Source: Leptothoe sp034932105 (lineage in GTDB: Bacteria; Cyanobacteriota; Cyanobacteriia; Phormidesmidales; Phormidesmidaceae). From it: a stretch of DNA of 64,000 nt. The translations under genes and the position numbers were made by a program. This document shows positions 9,072 through 18,074 of this stretch, piece after piece; position 1 is the first letter of the stretch, and the number at the start of each line of letters is the position of its first letter. The DNA is taken from contig NZ_JAYGIG010000005.1 in NCBI RefSeq assembly GCF_034932105.1, positions 1 through 64,000 of the forward strand. The letters run 5' to 3'. The notes under the pieces are model-generated. The model ran no database searches and was not told the DNA's origin. It was given only the letters and a program-made list of their open reading frames with translations.

Positions 9072-10037
9072 CTAGTAATTGGCAATGGGGCTTCCTTTCC
9101 GCTCGGCCATTTCCGCCAATAGCCCCCTAGCAATAGCGTATAGTTCCTTCGGTACACGGGGAGCACGAGGGGCAGACATAATACCCCGTGCCACCAATTC
9201 CTCAGCAGAGTAATTAGGAATGTCTCTAAGGGCAGGCAGCCCACCGGGGGCATCGGCCAGCAGATTTGGCTTTAGGCCAGGGGCATCACCGCCAAACCTA
9301 GATTTATCACTGCCACAGGCAGTGCCAAATAGGGAAAACGAACGGGAGAAACCAACGGAGTTCCGCCCAATCTGGGTGTCATACCCCCGGAGATAGGGCA
9401 CAAACATCGTGCCAAAGGTTTGGAGATATTCATCACTATCTAAATAGGAATCAATCTCGGCCTCAAACCCACCCGCTGCAATAATTTGGATATGCTCAGA
9501 AATCTCAGCATAGCTTTCAGGGGGCCGACCCAGCAGATGCTTAAAATTCAGCTCAATGGCCGTAACATTGGGATGCTTTTCCCAGAACAGGGATCTGTAG
9601 TGATCAGACTTAGCGAGTTGGCGAATAAACTCAAGCACCGTGATATCCCCACTCCGCACCTGGGATTCGGCCTTCACACAGCGCTCACTTTCCATCAGGT
9701 GGGCGTTACCAAACACCTGCTTATAGGCGGCGGCAATGACGAGATCGCCATTCTCCACCGACAAAGCATTCCCAATTGCTTCTGTTGCCGCCAGACCGGC
9801 ATAGGCAGCCCGATACTTGGTCGCTATAGCTTTAATCTTGATTTCAGCTTCGGTCCAAGCCTGTTCTTGGTCTTTATCCCCAGCGACAGAGGTTGTCGCG
9901 GGGGACTGAACGGGGGCAGGAGCAGCTACAGCGTTGGGCTCACTGACATCTTTCGTTTGAGTGGGTACAGTTTGACTCAGCCCTGGCAACTTGAGACTCT
10001 TAGATTTTTCTAAGATGCCAGATAACCCTTTAAGCAT
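9072..10037 (-). CDS. Orphan phycobilisome linker protein with unusual N- and C-terminal extensions
   Basis: The central region is a phycobilisome linker domain (PF00427 type), with NFKHLLGRPPESYAEISEH, then a GGFEAEIDSYLDSDEY helix pair and VPYLRGYDTQIGRN. These linkers fix phycobiliprotein discs in rods or at the core. The C-terminal CpcD-like domain of rod linkers is absent. Instead about 85 residues with a Pro/Gly-rich stretch (GGDAPGLKPNLLADAPGG) and a final helix follow. The N-terminus has an amphipathic basic helix (LKGLSGILEKSKSLKLPG) and an Ala/Pro/Thr-rich spacer before the linker domain. I start at ATG 10037; an in-frame TTG at 10061 adds MSFLGALK. No other phycobilisome gene is in the window, so it is an orphan copy whose place in the complex cannot be read from context. 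Confidence 0.85.
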   Translation of the reverse strand: MLKGLSGILEKSKSLKLPGLSQTVPTQTKDVSEPNAVAAPAPVQSPATTSVAGDKDQEQAWTEAEIKIKAIATKYRAAYAGLAATEAIGNALSVENGDLVIAAAYKQVFGNAHLMESERCVKAESQVRSGDITVLEFIRQLAKSDHYRSLFWEKHPNVTAIELNFKHLLGRPPESYAEISEHIQIIAAGGFEAEIDSYLDSDEYLQTFGTMFVPYLRGYDTQIGRNSVGFSRSFSLFGTACGSDKSRFGGDAPGLKPNLLADAPGGLPALRDIPNYSAEELVARGIMSAPRAPRVPKELYAIARGLLAEMAERKGSPIANY

Positions 10038-10439
10038 TTTTAAAGCCCCAAGAAAAGACAATTTTTAATAGCTGTACGATCCTAAGTAACCGAACTGGGT
10101 TCGATGTCGTCAAGACTGTGTTTTTTGCCCTACTTACCCCATGGACAAATGCATGGACAAATGCGTTTGAAACCCAAACAGGACATAGGATACAGAGAAA
10201 ATTCTATCAGTGCCTATGCGTCCCGTCAATGAACCTAGAATGGGATACATTTAGCCTTACCTATGCCTGAGGCCGGGGCCGGGGTCTATTACCTGAAACC
10301 CCTGCTTCCAAAAGCTTTCATCAGGCTTTAGCAGAAACAGTTTATCCGCAAGCAAATCCAATTTCAACCCACGGACAGAGAGCTAGACCCTTGAGTTTTT
10401 ATATTCGAAAGATTAAAAACGTTACAAAACTTAAAAAAT
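10038..10439. other. Intergenic region between divergent linker and lipoprotein genes
   Basis: About 400 bp with no supported ORF. It must hold both divergent promoters. The segment just before the lipoprotein start is A/T-rich (TTAAAAACGTTACAAAAC and TTAAAAAATA), but I cannot assign a defined promoter. Confidence 0.5.
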
Positions 10440-12215
10440 ATGACTTCCATAGGATTTTCTAGGTTTAAAAGGTACTTCCTTTGGTTAGTTCTGGGTCTAG
10501 GGTTGACGCTGGTTGGCTGTCAGCCCCGTTCAGCTGTTTCGCAACCAGGGGTGAACGGGGTAGTAGTGAACGTGGCTGAGCTGGCCCAGCCCCTGGTCCC
10601 CCTCAGCCAGCCAGGGCATTGGGCCGAGGTCAATCATCTGATCAGCTATGGCAATCGGCTGTGGTTTGCCAACAGCGTGTTTTTTAATAACCACAACTCC
10701 GCCGATATTTACAGCTATGGGCCGGTTACCGGGGATACCCGGCTGGAACAGCATCTCTTTAGTCAAGGGGCCGGACACCCCGTGGTGGCGGATGGTTTGC
10801 TGTACTGGCCGTTTGAAGACCCCCGCTTTTCAGCGGACTTAGGGGAATATATGGTCACCAATGGGGACCAGTGGCAATGGCATATTCTGCCTCAGGGGGA
10901 AGCGTTTCATGTCCATGCCATGGCCAGCCATGGGGATGCTCTGTGGGCATCGACGGGGGCCTGGAGCGGTGGAGTGCAGCGCTCATCGGATGGGGGCAAA
11001 ACCTGGGGGCTGGTCTATGGGTATCCCACCCCCGCCCGTCGGGTGAGTCGGGTGACTAACTTGGTATCCTCCGGCGATCAGCTATTTGCTGAGGTGATGG
11101 CGGTCCATGAACAGGGCAGTAAGGTTTTACGGTGGGACAAGGCCCTGGCCCAAGCTGCTGATTTTAAACCCGTCAACAGTTGGCCCAATGGCAAACGGGT
11201 AAAGGCACTCACGGCGTTTCAGGGCCATGTCTATGGCGTCAACCAAAATCCTGATGACAGCTATGGGGTATGGCGCACCGATGGGGAGCACACAGCCCCG
11301 GTGATGGCCCTCGATGGCTATCGGATTAGTGCCTTTGCCGCTACGGACCAGGTGCTGTGGGCGATTAGTTCTACCCCAGGGGCGGGCTATCTGTGGCGCA
11401 GTGAAGACGGGCTGACCTGGGCAGCGGTGCAGCAATTTACCACCCTGCGACCGTTGGATGTGGCCGTGCATGGGGGGCAGGTCTATGTGGGGGGCCAGGG
11501 GGACGATGGCCAAGGGGTATTGTGGGGACCCTCACCGACCGGGGGCGCTGGAGCCCCGGTGGCAGCTAGCGATGGGCAGCGGGCCGATGGGGAACAGGCC
11601 CTGGTGGCAATGCCGCAGCCGATGGTGGCATCGGAAGACCCGGCCCAACCTATAGCCAGCCTATTGGCCCAGGTGGAAACAGTATTGAGTGACCCGACCA
11701 CCTACACCGGAGGGAATGCCCAAGCGGTTTTGGCAACGGCCTTAATGCCCCTGGGTCTGACCCATGACCCAGCGGTAGGTCACCAGCTGGCCCAATACCT
11801 CCAAACACCCCTGCCGGTCGAATCGGCCCAGGTGTTTGAAAATAAGGTTTCGGTCTTGGCCACCGATGTCACCCAGTGGTATTTGCTCTGGGCCATGGGC
11901 CTAAATGGCCATGGCCAGGTGCCCCTGGATTTATTGCAAGCGCCCTGGACTGAACCGGCCAATGACCGGGAGAAATATTGGCATCCAGCCCCGGCGGCGG
12001 CCTGGGTCGCTGGGCAGTTGGGGCGACAAAATGAGACGCTAGATCGGGCCGTGATCGGGGCGATGGTGGAACGGTTGACCACCCAGGACGATCCTCTGTG
12101 GTTAGTGGGGGATTTTGTCGGTGCGTTGCATAGTTTGACCGGGCAGCAGTTTGGCTACGATGTTGTTGCTTGGCAAGAGTGGTGGGAAGACCCCAATGGG
12201 GCAAGCGCATCGTGA
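10440..12215 (+). CDS. Lipoprotein with BNR/Asp-box propeller-like region
   Basis: A 591-aa predicted lipoprotein. A short basic start and hydrophobic helix lead to the lipobox LVGC, with Cys27 as the lipidated residue. Residues about 45-370 show repeated WD/propeller-type strands with Asp-box motifs (SSDGGKTWG near 182, RSEDGLTWA near 320), as in sialidase-like and photosystem-assembly-like beta-propellers. After a Gly/Ala-rich linker the last 190 residues are helical and Trp-rich. I cannot name the family or a substrate. The esterase-like phytase gene starts 43 bp downstream on the same strand, so the two are probably cotranscribed. Confidence 0.75.
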   Translation: MTSIGFSRFKRYFLWLVLGLGLTLVGCQPRSAVSQPGVNGVVVNVAELAQPLVPLSQPGHWAEVNHLISYGNRLWFANSVFFNNHNSADIYSYGPVTGDTRLEQHLFSQGAGHPVVADGLLYWPFEDPRFSADLGEYMVTNGDQWQWHILPQGEAFHVHAMASHGDALWASTGAWSGGVQRSSDGGKTWGLVYGYPTPARRVSRVTNLVSSGDQLFAEVMAVHEQGSKVLRWDKALAQAADFKPVNSWPNGKRVKALTAFQGHVYGVNQNPDDSYGVWRTDGEHTAPVMALDGYRISAFAATDQVLWAISSTPGAGYLWRSEDGLTWAAVQQFTTLRPLDVAVHGGQVYVGGQGDDGQGVLWGPSPTGGAGAPVAASDGQRADGEQALVAMPQPMVASEDPAQPIASLLAQVETVLSDPTTYTGGNAQAVLATALMPLGLTHDPAVGHQLAQYLQTPLPVESAQVFENKVSVLATDVTQWYLLWAMGLNGHGQVPLDLLQAPWTEPANDREKYWHPAPAAAWVAGQLGRQNETLDRAVIGAMVERLTTQDDPLWLVGDFVGALHSLTGQQFGYDVVAWQEWWEDPNGASAS

Positions 12216-12258
12216 ATCTCTTTGTTACCCTGGGAGAGCTTGATCAGAGGCGTGGTTA

Positions 12259-13470
12259 ATGGGTGGGTTTAGGCAAGGCGGCAGAGGTGGAAAATGGGTC
12301 GATGAATGGACCCAGAAATGGACCCGTAAATGGACCAACTGGCTCGGTATCTTGATCGGGTTAGGGTTCCTGGTATTGGGTCTGACCAGTTGTACCCTTC
12401 CTCAGGTGAGTGCGGAGGAACGGCTGTTTTTGGATCTGTCCGTGGAGGCGGTGGATCATTGGGTGCTGCCTATGGATGAATTTGAAGGGACTCGGGTGGG
12501 TGGTTTATCTGCGATCGCATATGACCGCAACCGCAGCCGCTTCTACGCCCTCTCCGACGATCGCCAACGCCCCCGGTTTTACACCCTGAACCTGGACCTG
12601 AGCCCTACGGGCATCAACAACATTACGGTGGAGGCGGTGACCGAGCTAACGGACCGCGACGGTAACTCCATGGCTCCCCTGGATGGAGAAGGCCTGGTAC
12701 TCACCCCCAGCAACAGTCTGATTGTCTCCAGCGAAGGCTCCCCCCGCCAGCAAGTCCCCCCTCGGCTGCAGGAGTTTGAGCTAGAGACGGGACGGCTCAA
12801 AACCGATTTTCGGGTACCGGATCGGTATTTGTTGGCCCAGGCCACAGGTGACCCGGCCACAGGTGACCCGGCCCCAGCCGGACAAACCCAGGGCATCCAA
12901 GAAAACATCGGCTTCGAAGCCCTAACCATCAGCGCCCCCGGCGGCTCCTATGAACCCTTTCGGCTGTTTGCCGCCACCGAAGGACCGCTATACCAGGATC
13001 TAGACCTTGACCCCGAAATACCTTTTAAAAACCGCTGGCTCCATTATTTAATCGACCCCAACCAGACTGTTCTGATTTCAGAGCATTTTTACGCCATGGA
13101 TGCCGCTCCCCTCGGAGCCTTGGTCAATGGTCTCTCGGAAATTTTATCCATCGATGGGGGGGGACATTTTCTCGCCCTGGAGCGGGCCTTTGGGCTACAG
13201 GGGATGGCCATTAAGCTGTATCAGCTAGCCATGGGTGTGGCGAGTGATGTGGGTGCGATCGCAACCCTCCAAGGCGACACCAGCGGCATCACCCCCATTC
13301 GTAAACAGCTCGTCGCCGACCTCACCCCCCTAGCCCCCGACAACCTGGAAGCCATGACCCTAGGCCCCAGACTGGGGGACGGCAGCCAGAGCCTGATTCT
13401 GGTCAGTGATAATAACTTTGACCAGCGCCAAGAAACCCAGGTTTGGCTATTTAAACTGAAGGGTCTATAA
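12259..13470 (+). CDS. Lipoprotein with esterase-like phytase domain
   Basis: A membrane segment with lipobox LTSC near residue 48 precedes a domain of the esterase-like activity of phytase family (PF13449 type). It has VGGLSAIAYDRNRSRFYALSDD, DGEGLVLTPSNSLIVSSEG, NIGFEALTI and a C-terminal DNLEAMTLGPRL...LILVSDNNF. The same motif order appears in the 1882-aa RTX protein in this window, so these are homologous modules. The family is linked to phosphate-ester hydrolysis, but activity on phytate is not established for this protein. A Trp-rich 12-nt direct repeat near the N-terminus and a duplicated ATGDP segment near residue 195 are local expansions. It probably shares an operon with the upstream lipoprotein. 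Confidence 0.82.
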   Translation: MGGFRQGGRGGKWVDEWTQKWTRKWTNWLGILIGLGFLVLGLTSCTLPQVSAEERLFLDLSVEAVDHWVLPMDEFEGTRVGGLSAIAYDRNRSRFYALSDDRQRPRFYTLNLDLSPTGINNITVEAVTELTDRDGNSMAPLDGEGLVLTPSNSLIVSSEGSPRQQVPPRLQEFELETGRLKTDFRVPDRYLLAQATGDPATGDPAPAGQTQGIQENIGFEALTISAPGGSYEPFRLFAATEGPLYQDLDLDPEIPFKNRWLHYLIDPNQTVLISEHFYAMDAAPLGALVNGLSEILSIDGGGHFLALERAFGLQGMAIKLYQLAMGVASDVGAIATLQGDTSGITPIRKQLVADLTPLAPDNLEAMTLGPRLGDGSQSLILVSDNNFDQRQETQVWLFKLKGL

Positions 13471-13766
13471 ATTCACCGCAAAATGCCCCAAAAAATGCCC
13501 CAAATTTTGGTGCAACCTGCCCCGCAAATTGCAGCAAAATTTGGGAAATAATTTTTCTTTTCTAGAAGAATTAAAAACACAATTGGCTTCGTTGTTTCAT
13601 CCCAGAAAGATATTGCCCAAGCCTATTCCCCTAGCGCTTTGCCTAGTTTTCTTAGTCGTCCTATTCAGCCCTTGGTCATCCCCCCGTCTCCGTACCCACG
13701 GCAACGATTAATACCCATATTCTGTATAATTCTTGCTAATCATGAAGGAGGCTTAAGCGCTAAAGG

Positions 13767-14966
13767 ATGAAAGTAATCGTACTAGGTGGAGACGGCTTTT
13801 GTGGCTGGCCCACCGCACTGCATCTATCAAACGCAGGTCATGAGGTTGCTATTGTCGATAACCTATCCCGCCGCAATATTGACAATGAACTAGAAATTTC
13901 TTCCCTAACTCCCATTAGCCCCATGTCCACCCGGCTGTCGGCGTGGCAAGAAATCAGTGGCAAAACGGTTGAGTTCTTTAATATCGATATCGCCCAGGAA
14001 TATGACAAACTCTTAAACCTGATTAGCGACTATGCCCCCGATGTGATTGTTCACTTTGCTGAACAGCGGGCGGCCCCCTACTCCATGAAGTCGTCTCGCC
14101 ACAAGCGCTACACCGTCGACAACAACCTCAACGGCACCAACAATGTCCTCTGCGCCATTGTGGAATCCGAGTTAGATATCCATGTGGTTCACCTCGGCAC
14201 CATGGGCGTCTATGGTTACGGCACCGCTGGGATGAAAATCCCTGAAGGGTATCTCGATATCCAGGTGGTGACCGATAGCGGCAAAGTGATCGAAAAACAG
14301 ATTCTGCACCCGGCCAACCCCGGCAGTATCTACCACATGACCAAGACCCAAGACCAGCTGTTCTTTGCCTACTACAATAAGAACGACCAAGTCCGGGTCA
14401 CCGACCTACACCAGGGCATCGTATGGGGTACGAACACCCGAGAAACCTCCATGGATGAGCGATTGATCAATCGCTTTGACTACGATGGCGACTACGGCAC
14501 CGTGCTCAATCGCTTCCTGATGCAGGCCGCTATTGGCCACCCCCTGACGGTGCATGGCACCGGTGGCCAAACCCGTGCCTTTATCCACATTCAAGACACC
14601 GTACGTTGTGTTGAACTGGCCATCAATAATCCCCCCGCCAAGGGAGACCGGGTCAAAATTCTGAACCAGATGACTGAAACCCACCGGGTGCGAGACCTCG
14701 CTCGGATCGTGGCCGATGTGGCGAATGCTGAAATTCAGTATATGGAAAATCCCCGCAACGAAGCCGCCGAAAACGAACTGCTGGTCGATAACCAGTGCTT
14801 CCTAGACATGGGGCTGCAGCCTACTCAGCTGGACAAGGGCCTGATGTTGGAAGTTACCGAAATCGCCAAGAAGTACCTAGACCGCTGTGATCGGTCCAGG
14901 ATTGTCTGCACCTCTAAGTGGAGCAAACAGATGGCTACTGTCCCCACCCCCATTCCGGCTAGCTAA
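13767..14966 (+). CDS. sqdB: UDP-sulfoquinovose synthase
   Basis: SqdB makes UDP-sulfoquinovose from UDP-glucose and sulfite, the head-group donor for the thylakoid sulfolipid SQDG. The 399-aa length matches cyanobacterial and plant SQD1. The NAD-binding turn is GGDGFCGWPTALHL at residues 7-20. The extended SDR active site is visible as Thr145 in HLGTMGVYG and Tyr189/Lys193 in YHMTK. ATG 13767 follows AAAGG closely, with GAAGGAGG 15 nt further up. sqdX follows after a terminator-like hairpin, the usual cyanobacterial pairing. Sulfolipid can replace phosphatidylglycerol during phosphate limitation. Confidence 0.97.
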   Translation: MKVIVLGGDGFCGWPTALHLSNAGHEVAIVDNLSRRNIDNELEISSLTPISPMSTRLSAWQEISGKTVEFFNIDIAQEYDKLLNLISDYAPDVIVHFAEQRAAPYSMKSSRHKRYTVDNNLNGTNNVLCAIVESELDIHVVHLGTMGVYGYGTAGMKIPEGYLDIQVVTDSGKVIEKQILHPANPGSIYHMTKTQDQLFFAYYNKNDQVRVTDLHQGIVWGTNTRETSMDERLINRFDYDGDYGTVLNRFLMQAAIGHPLTVHGTGGQTRAFIHIQDTVRCVELAINNPPAKGDRVKILNQMTETHRVRDLARIVADVANAEIQYMENPRNEAAENELLVDNQCFLDMGLQPTQLDKGLMLEVTEIAKKYLDRCDRSRIVCTSKWSKQMATVPTPIPAS

Positions 14967-15004
14967 GCTGTTTGAAATGGCAAAGGCAGGTTAAAGAACC
15001 GTTA

Positions 15005-15046
15005 AAAGGCAGGGATTTGGGCAATCAGGCCCCATTCCCTGCCTTT
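15005..15046 (+). terminator. Hairpin between sqdB and sqdX
   Basis: AAAGGCAGGGA at 15005-15015 pairs perfectly with TCCCTGCCTTT at 15036-15046 around a 20-nt loop. The trailing T-run is short (TTTAT), so it may be a weak terminator or attenuator limiting read-through from sqdB into sqdX. Confidence 0.65.
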
Positions 15047-15183
15047 ATCGTTGGGGCCTTGTTGACTCCCAGGACTGGCCCCAAAAACGAAGTGGAGAAA
15101 GCTTGAGCCCGGGACAATTTCGCGGTTGAATAATTACAGCCCAGTATTTTTTGATACATTCATCTTCCATTACAGCCAAACGT

Positions 15184-16314
15184 ATGCGCATTGCTCTGTT
15201 TACCGAAACATTTCTCCCCAAGGTCGATGGTATTGTCACTCGTCTCAAGCACACGGTCGAGCAGTTGCAGGCCCTGGGAGATGAGGTATGCGTGTTTTGC
15301 CCAGAGGGTGGCCTGACGGAGTATAAGGGAGCCAAAATTGAAGGGATCTCGGGTTTTCCCATGCCCCTGTATCCCGAGCTCAAGTTAGCCCTACCTCGGC
15401 CCTCCATCGGTGAAGGGATAGAAGCTTTTAACCCCGATTTGATCCATGTGGTCAATCCTGCTGTGCTGGGGTTGGCAGGGGTGTACTACGCCAAGGCTCT
15501 AGAGATTCCCCTGGTGGCGTCCTACCACACTCACCTGCCCAAGTATCTGGAGCACTATGGTTTTGGCATGTTTGAGGGCATGTTGTGGGAGCTGCTTAAG
15601 GCGGTGCACAATAATGCGCGCATCAACCTCTGTACCTCTACGGCCATGCAGCAGGAACTCACCGAACACGGCATTGCCAATGTGAAGGTGTGGCAGCGGG
15701 GGGTGGATACGGACTTATTCCGTCCCAGTTTGGCCAGTCGGGAGATGCGGGAGCGTCTGAGTGAAGGTCATGCCGATGCGCCGTTACTGCTATATGTGGG
15801 CCGTCTATCGGCGGAAAAGGAAGTGGATCGGATCAAGCCGATTTTAGAAGCCATTCCCAATGCTCGTCTGGCGTTGGTGGGGGATGGTCCCTATCGGGAA
15901 GAACTGGAGGAGCATTTTGCTGGGACCCATACTCATTTTGTGGGCTATCTCGGGGGTGAGGAATTGGCCTCTGCCTATGCGTCTGGAGATGCGTTTATCT
16001 TCCCCTCTCGCACAGAGACCCTGGGGCTGGTGTTGCTGGAGGCCATGGCCGCAGGCTGTCCCACGGTGGCGGCCAATGCAGGGGGAATTCCAGATATTGT
16101 CACCGATGGCACCAATGGGTTCTTGTTTGACCCCCATGACGAGGCAGGGGCCATTAAGGCAACTCAGCGGTTATTAGCAGCCCGGACAGAGAATGATCTG
16201 CTGCGGCGGAATGCTCGCATGGAAGCGGAGCGCTGGGGCTGGCGCGGGGCAACTCAACAATTGCAAGCCTTCTATGCTGAGGTGTTGGCGATGGATGTGC
16301 CCATGGTGGCTTAA
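15184..16314 (+). CDS. sqdX: Sulfoquinovosyltransferase (SQDG synthase)
   Basis: SqdX transfers sulfoquinovose from UDP-sulfoquinovose to diacylglycerol. It is a GT4-type glycosyltransferase: the N-terminal Rossmann domain starts MRIALFTETFLPKVDG, and the C-terminal donor domain carries the retaining-enzyme E-x7-E pattern in RTETLGLVLLEAMAAG near residues 277-291. The start at ATG 15184 matches the family N-terminus; an in-frame TTG 33 bp upstream is not needed. It follows sqdB by 217 bp. Confidence 0.95.
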   Translation: MRIALFTETFLPKVDGIVTRLKHTVEQLQALGDEVCVFCPEGGLTEYKGAKIEGISGFPMPLYPELKLALPRPSIGEGIEAFNPDLIHVVNPAVLGLAGVYYAKALEIPLVASYHTHLPKYLEHYGFGMFEGMLWELLKAVHNNARINLCTSTAMQQELTEHGIANVKVWQRGVDTDLFRPSLASREMRERLSEGHADAPLLLYVGRLSAEKEVDRIKPILEAIPNARLALVGDGPYREELEEHFAGTHTHFVGYLGGEELASAYASGDAFIFPSRTETLGLVLLEAMAAGCPTVAANAGGIPDIVTDGTNGFLFDPHDEAGAIKATQRLLAARTENDLLRRNARMEAERWGWRGATQQLQAFYAEVLAMDVPMVA

Positions 16315-16393
16315 GACAACAAAATTGATTTAGTCATTTTTCCTGATGTGGAATAGAGGGTAAAGCTGCTGAAGTATTTGAAAGCAGTTTGTT

Positions 16394-16425
16394 GGATGCG
16401 ATCGCAAATGATTGCGATCGCATCC
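16394..16425. repeat. HIP1 palindromic hairpin
   Basis: Two GCGATCGC octamers face each other: GGATGCGATCGCAA at 16394-16407 and its perfect complement TTGCGATCGCATCC at 16412-16425, with a 4-nt loop ATGA. It lies just upstream of the likely start of the WD40 gene and would form a 14-bp stem in a transcript. Confidence 0.9.
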
Positions 16426-16455
16426 AGCATCATTCTTCAGGGATACATACTGACC

Positions 16456-17964
16456 GTGAATTACCCAGCTCTGCTCAGTAGCGACATCAATGCCTGGAAT
16501 CAGTATCGCCATCGTCACCCCAAGACGCCCTGTAGCCTGGCAGGACAAGACTTAAGCCAGGGCTATTTTTTTGAAGGTAATTTTAGAGACGTTGACCTAC
16601 AAGGGGCTAACCTCAGGCGCGCCTGTCTGATTGGGGCAGATTTGCAAGGGGCCAATCTGACGGGGGCGGACCTGAGAGACGCTTACTTAGATGATGCAAA
16701 TTTGCGGGGGGCCAATCTGAGTAATGCGGATCTGACCGGGGCCCACATCGCTCGGGTGGATCTGCAACAGGCCATTCTGACCGGGGCTCAACTCGCGGTT
16801 AGTCAGGTTAAGACCGAAAACAGCACCACCGAAAGCAGCACCCAGAAAAAACCTGATGGCAACCCCGAACCCCATCATCTCCTGAGGCAGCCCATCATTG
16901 AGACATTCAGCCCCCTTGTCCATCGGCTCACCCATCACCCCGCCTGGATTTCTGGCCTGACTCTGGGTGCTCTGACCCTGGGGTTAGCGTTGGTCCCAAT
17001 ATGGCAGAGGGACAGCACCATCATCCCCATGGGCAACTTCATCCCAGACAGCCATGCCCAACTGTTGTCGTTCGTTCCACCGGCTCCGCTGACGTTGGCC
17101 AAGTCCTTTGATAGCAACGGTCAGGTCTGGGCCATCGCCACCCATACCGACCAAAATGGTCGTTCGCTTTTAATTGGCGGTGGGGACAACGGCCAAATTG
17201 AAATTTGGGATCGGGAAACTGGAGCGACCCTGCGCACCCTCAGCGGCCATGACGATACGGTCAGAACCCTAGCCGTGTCCGCCTCTGGCCATTGGTTAAT
17301 CAGTGGTGGCAGCGATGGCATTAAGGTGTGGCAACTGGGGACGGGGGAGCTGATGTACAGCCTCACCCCTGGGCCATCCCCGATCTGGTCCGTGGCCCTT
17401 AGCCCCGATGAGCGCACCCTGGTCAGCAGCGATTACGACGGCAATATTACCGCCTGGGACTTTAGCACTGGCCAGTCCCTCTACACCACCTCCATCGGCG
17501 TACCGGTATGGTCAGTTCAGATCGCCCCCGATGGCCAATCGTTGATCAGTGGCAGTAGCGATCGCATCGTCCGCCAGTGGGATTTAGCCACGGGCACCCT
17601 GCGCAAAGAGTTCATCGGCCACCAGGACGCCGTTCGCTCCGTGACCCTTAGCCCCGATGGCAAAACCCTAGCCAGTGGCAGCTGGGATGGCACCATCAAA
17701 CTGTGGGACATGGCCAGTGGGAACCTCCAAACTACCCTCAGCGGCCACGAAGATCGGGTAGTCACCCTGGCCATTAGCCCCGATGGCAAAACCCTGGCCA
17801 GCGGCAGCGTCGACAACACTCTCAAACTATGGGATCTATCCAGCCAACAGCTCACCAAAACCCTCGATAGCAACGGCAACTGGGTTTTAGCCGTGGCCTT
17901 TGATTCCTTAGAACAAATCCTGATCAGCAGTGGCAAGGACCAACCGGTGAAAGTGTGGCAGTGA
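16456..17964 (+). CDS. Pentapeptide-repeat and WD40-repeat membrane protein
   Basis: From the GTG at 16456 the protein begins MNYPALLSSDINAWNQYR. Pentapeptide repeats follow (A(D/N)LxG pattern, about 11 units, roughly residues 30-115), then a polar linker, one membrane helix (SGLTLGALTLGLALVPIW) and a WD40 propeller of about six to seven blades with the usual GHxxxV...LASGSxDxTIKLWD motifs. Such proteins act as scaffolds; the partner is unknown. Start choice is uncertain. In-frame ATG 16396 and TTG 16378 would read through the HIP1 hairpin, and I prefer 16456 because related pentapeptide proteins begin just before the xxNQWR segment. Confidence 0.85.
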   Translation: MNYPALLSSDINAWNQYRHRHPKTPCSLAGQDLSQGYFFEGNFRDVDLQGANLRRACLIGADLQGANLTGADLRDAYLDDANLRGANLSNADLTGAHIARVDLQQAILTGAQLAVSQVKTENSTTESSTQKKPDGNPEPHHLLRQPIIETFSPLVHRLTHHPAWISGLTLGALTLGLALVPIWQRDSTIIPMGNFIPDSHAQLLSFVPPAPLTLAKSFDSNGQVWAIATHTDQNGRSLLIGGGDNGQIEIWDRETGATLRTLSGHDDTVRTLAVSASGHWLISGGSDGIKVWQLGTGELMYSLTPGPSPIWSVALSPDERTLVSSDYDGNITAWDFSTGQSLYTTSIGVPVWSVQIAPDGQSLISGSSDRIVRQWDLATGTLRKEFIGHQDAVRSVTLSPDGKTLASGSWDGTIKLWDMASGNLQTTLSGHEDRVVTLAISPDGKTLASGSVDNTLKLWDLSSQQLTKTLDSNGNWVLAVAFDSLEQILISSGKDQPVKVWQ

Positions 17965-18074
17965 AAGGCTGACTTGGGTGAGAAAAAGAGGGACTACCAA
18001 AGGCATTCATTAATTTTTAACAGCTCCTTAGCCATAGAAGAGACTGTTGCCCATGGGCTGTGATCCCCTAAAAT

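Noticed and set aside
10400..10440. Pho box before the 10.4-kb lipoprotein
   Set aside because: TTAAAA, TTACAA and TTAAAA recur at 9-bp, not 11-bp, steps and the sequence is simply A/T-rich.
13529..13711. 60-aa TTG-initiated ORF with a hydrophobic segment before sqdB
   Set aside because: Weak start, no ribosome-binding site, and no pattern beyond one short hydrophobic run.
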